NCBI RefSeq assembly: GCF_002355595.1
Contig: NZ_AP017422.1
Coordinates: 992,001-1,056,000 of the forward strand
Reading direction: 5' to 3'
Length of the DNA: 64,000 bases
From: Filimonas lacunae
GTDB lineage: Bacteria > Bacteroidota > Bacteroidia > Chitinophagales > Chitinophagaceae
This document shows positions 61,852 to 64,000 of this stretch, piece by piece (position 1 is the first letter of the stretch; every line of letters starts with the position of its first letter). The notes under the pieces are model-generated. The model saw only the letters and a program-made list of their open reading frames with translations, searched no databases and had not been told where the DNA came from. Made by a program: the position numbers and the translations under genes.

Positions 61852-62532
61852 TTAGAAAGTGATGGATTCCCCGATCCCAGGTAGGTGAAGTGCTATACCG
61901 GCTGCTTCAAAACTGGCAGTGGCTTCTCCTTTGTCGATCCGGATAAAGCCAAAGGTGTCGTAGTGAACGCCCACGACCTGCGTGGTCTGCACGAGTTCTG
62001 CGGCTATCATAGCATCTGTATAGCCCATGGTCAATGCGCCACCGATAGGGAGTACCGCAAAGTCGATAGCAGTCCAGTCGGCCACCAGTGACATATCTTT
62101 AGACAAGGCGGTGTCACCGCTGTAATAGAAGTTGCCTTCGCCTGACTTTACCACGAATCCTGCAGCCATCCCGGCATAGGTACCATCCGGCAGGCTGCTG
62201 GAATGCCAGGCGGGAAAGGCTTTTACGATACCAAAAGGCAGCGATAGTTCCCCTCCGGGATTCAGTGGTTGCAGGTGTGCCACACCCTGCTTACTGAAGT
62301 ATTGATAGAGTTCCCACCCGGCGATCACGGTAGCCCCCGTCAACCGTGCCAGTTCCACCACATCCTGCATATGATCATAGTGACCATGAGATACGAGGAT
62401 ATAGTCGGCTTGTACAGTCGCCAGGGAAATATGTTGTGCCAGTTCATTGCCGGAAATAAAAGGGTCAAATAACAACGTCTGTTTGCCGATGGTTACCGAA
62501 AAACAGGAATGCCCATAATAGTGTAATTGCAT
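61852..62532 (-). CDS. Metal-dependent hydrolase, UPF0173/beta-lactamase fold
   Basis: 226 residues from the ATG at 62532, chosen because MQLHYYGHSCFSVTIGKQTLLFDPFISGN is the conserved family start. LVSHGHYDHMQDVVEL is the H-x-H-x-D-H metal site, with FYYSGDTALSKDM and a late His (VGVHYDTFGFIRID) completing the two-metal centre. The family is cytosolic; the physiological substrate is unknown. It lies 4 bp downstream of an alpha/beta-hydrolase gene on the same strand, hence one operon. Confidence 0.93.
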   Translation of the reverse strand: MQLHYYGHSCFSVTIGKQTLLFDPFISGNELAQHISLATVQADYILVSHGHYDHMQDVVELARLTGATVIAGWELYQYFSKQGVAHLQPLNPGGELSLPFGIVKAFPAWHSSSLPDGTYAGMAAGFVVKSGEGNFYYSGDTALSKDMSLVADWTAIDFAVLPIGGALTMGYTDAMIAAELVQTTQVVGVHYDTFGFIRIDKGEATASFEAAGIALHLPGIGESITF

Positions 62533-62536
62533 GGTA

Positions 62537-63403
62537 TTAGTTTTCCGGGTGCAGGCCATGGTTCAGAAACAGCTTCACCTGTGTTACAAAATGCGTGTGG
62601 AACTGGTAATGTGAACCGTGGTTGGAATCAGGATACAACAATAATTGCGCATCTGGCAGGTTCTGTTGCAGCAGGTAGGAATTGACGGTTGGGAAGATGA
62701 TGTCTTCTTTACCGGTTACTACCAATACCGGATGTGTAATCTTTTCCAGGTATTGGAAAGAGCCTTCCTGCTTTTTACCCCATTCCCCGATGGCTGCCAG
62801 CTGTGCGGGTATCACTTTGTCACTGATAGGTGCGTCGCGGTCTTCGCGGGCGCGGATGCGATCTAGGAACAGGCGGCCCGCTGCCTGGCTACTGTCTGTC
62901 GGTGCAAAGAAGGTATCAAGCAACAGTTCGTCAGGCTGCGCATAGGGCTTATCGAACAAAGCCCATACGGCAGGAGAGAAGGTTTCGAGATCCACACCAC
63001 CACGGGGTCCTGAACCTACCAGGATGATCTTACGCACCAGATTGGGGCGGTTCACAGCCACCTGTTGCGCTACAAAGCTGCCCATAGAAAAACCGAAGAG
63101 ATCTATTTGTTTCAAACCCAAAGCATCGATAAAAGCAATGGCATCATGCGCAATCTCCGCAATGGTATGCGGTGGCTCTCCATCTGTACTGGCGATGCCT
63201 TTATTGTTGAAGATGATTACTTCCCTTTCTTCTGATAAGAGATCCAGCACCGCCGGGTCCCAGTTGTCGAGTGTTCCGGTAAAATGCTGAAAGAACACCA
63301 GGGGAAGATGTTGACCGGTCTTTCCGAACCGGCGGTAAGCATAGCGGGTATTACCTGCCTGGATAAACTGCGTAGGAACGGTATTATGCGTATATGGTTG
63401 CAT
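62537..63403 (-). CDS. Alpha/beta hydrolase
   Basis: A 288-residue protein with the alpha/beta-hydrolase fold. The nucleophile elbow is GFSMGSFVAQQ (G-x-S-x-G, Ser near 107). The acid is probably in VVTGKEDIIFPTVNSYLL, and the His in YPDSNHGSHYQ. Candidate roles are esterase or haloperoxidase-like hydrolysis of a small ester. It is tandem with a close paralogue (partial gene to the right) and continues into the metallo-hydrolase gene. Confidence 0.93.
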   Translation of the reverse strand: MQPYTHNTVPTQFIQAGNTRYAYRRFGKTGQHLPLVFFQHFTGTLDNWDPAVLDLLSEEREVIIFNNKGIASTDGEPPHTIAEIAHDAIAFIDALGLKQIDLFGFSMGSFVAQQVAVNRPNLVRKIILVGSGPRGGVDLETFSPAVWALFDKPYAQPDELLLDTFFAPTDSSQAAGRLFLDRIRAREDRDAPISDKVIPAQLAAIGEWGKKQEGSFQYLEKITHPVLVVTGKEDIIFPTVNSYLLQQNLPDAQLLLYPDSNHGSHYQFHTHFVTQVKLFLNHGLHPEN

Positions 63404-63421
63404 GACGTATATTTTTAAGAA

Positions 63422-64000
63422 TTAACTATTTAAAAAATGAAGGGCCTGTTGTAAGAACAAGGCCGGGTATTGGTAATGCGGCGCATGGTTGGCATCGGGG
63501 TACACAATCAACGAAGCGTTGGGTAACTGTTCCTTCAGGATCACCCCATTCACAGTAGGACAGATGATATCCTGGTCCCCGTGTACTATGAGCACCGGCA
63601 GCTGCATCTGTTGAAGATATTCAAAACTACCTGGTTTCTTTTTGCCCCATCCAAAGATGGCCGCCAGTTGCGCGGGAACTACCTTGTCTGTCAGCGATGG
63701 TTCCTTCTGTGACCGTGCTCGTATACGTTTGAGATAAGCCCAACCAGCCTGCTGGCTTTCTTTGGTCGGTGTGAAAAACGTATCGAGCAGCAACTCATCC
63801 GGCTGCGGGTATTGCTTTTTAAACAAGGCCCATACTTCCGGCGAATAATCCTCCATCCGCTCTCCACCACGCGGACCGGTACCAATCAGTATGAGTTTCT
63901 TCACCAGGTCGGGCCTGTCCACCGTGATTTGCTGCGCGACCATGCCGCCGATAGAAAATCCCAGCAGGTGAATCTCTTTCAGCCCCAGGGCATCGATAAA
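63422..64000 (-). CDS. Alpha/beta hydrolase, N-terminal part beyond window
   Basis: About 193 residues are visible, entering from the right edge at FIDALGLKEIHLLGFSIGGMVAQQ, which includes the nucleophile elbow G-F-S-I-G. LIVHGDQDIICPTVNGVIL and YPDANHAPHYQ carry the acid and His. It is closely similar to the downstream paralogue (shared IGTGPRGG, PQPDELLLDTFF and DKVVPAQLAAI segments), so the pair arose by tandem duplication. The start lies outside the window. Confidence 0.93.
   Translation of the reverse strand, partial: FIDALGLKEIHLLGFSIGGMVAQQITVDRPDLVKKLILIGTGPRGGERMEDYSPEVWALFKKQYPQPDELLLDTFFTPTKESQQAGWAYLKRIRARSQKEPSLTDKVVPAQLAAIFGWGKKKPGSFEYLQQMQLPVLIVHGDQDIICPTVNGVILKEQLPNASLIVYPDANHAPHYQYPALFLQQALHFLNS

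Overview
The window is a chromosome segment of a Bacteroidota bacterium, most likely a Chitinophagaceae/Chitinophaga-type soil species. This rests on a SusC/SusD pair with a hybrid two-component regulator, outer-membrane beta-barrel/TonB proteins, LytTR and AraC regulators, lipoproteins of Bacteroidota-specific DUF families, and weak ribosome-binding sites. The genus is an inference; no rRNA or other marker gene is present.

Layout. 1-4.7 kb: short-chain dehydrogenase with AraC regulator, a divergent HxlR/quinone-oxidoreductase pair with a palindromic operator, then a degenerate 21-bp tandem array and a broken AraC fragment. 4.7-7.6 kb: three-gene glycan operon (GT87-like membrane protein, GT2 polyprenyl-phosphate-type transferase, NodB-type deacetylase). 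8.1-11.3 kb: Tat-exported M19 dipeptidase, AraC and SDR. 11.4-24.9 kb: a polysaccharide utilisation locus (hybrid two-component sensor, SusC, SusD, two surface lipoproteins, GH43 enzyme). 25-28.9 kb: small unknown membrane or secreted proteins.

29.1-44.6 kb is the most unusual region: a co-directional RiPP (ribosomally made, modified peptide) cluster. It holds an outer-membrane beta-barrel protein, a double-glycine precursor ending in Cys, a SagB-type flavin oxidoreductase, an EpiD/LanD-type flavoprotein decarboxylase, a radical SAM/SPASM enzyme, a helical protein of unknown role, two further small GG-containing peptides, a C39-peptidase ABC exporter, a short HlyD-like adaptor, a full-length LanB dehydratase, a LytS-type kinase, a LytTR regulator and a last small peptide. 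No LanC cyclase, YcaO or ATP-grasp gene is seen. A pair of 11-bp direct repeats spaced exactly 21 bp lies upstream of both the first gene and the last peptide, a plausible LytTR operator that ties the locus into one regulon. The inferred flow is: precursor leaders are bound, Ser/Thr are dehydrated by LanB, the C-terminal Cys is oxidatively decarboxylated by the LanD homologue, further steps come from the radical SAM and SagB enzymes, and the leader is cut after GG during export.

44.6-54.4 kb is accessory: unknown proteins, a second family of 21-bp repeats built on a palindrome, SDRs, HxlR and Crp regulators, and a 1.4-kb AT-rich insert (a kinase-like protein and a small protein) bracketed by direct repeats. 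54.4-64 kb has higher GC. An AraC gene appears to change composition mid-gene, then follow an HD hydrolase, OxyR with both redox cysteines, two ankyrin proteins divergent from a catalase with OxyR-like sites between them, a TetR/NmrA pair with a perfect palindromic operator, and metallo-hydrolase and alpha/beta-hydrolase genes running off the right edge.
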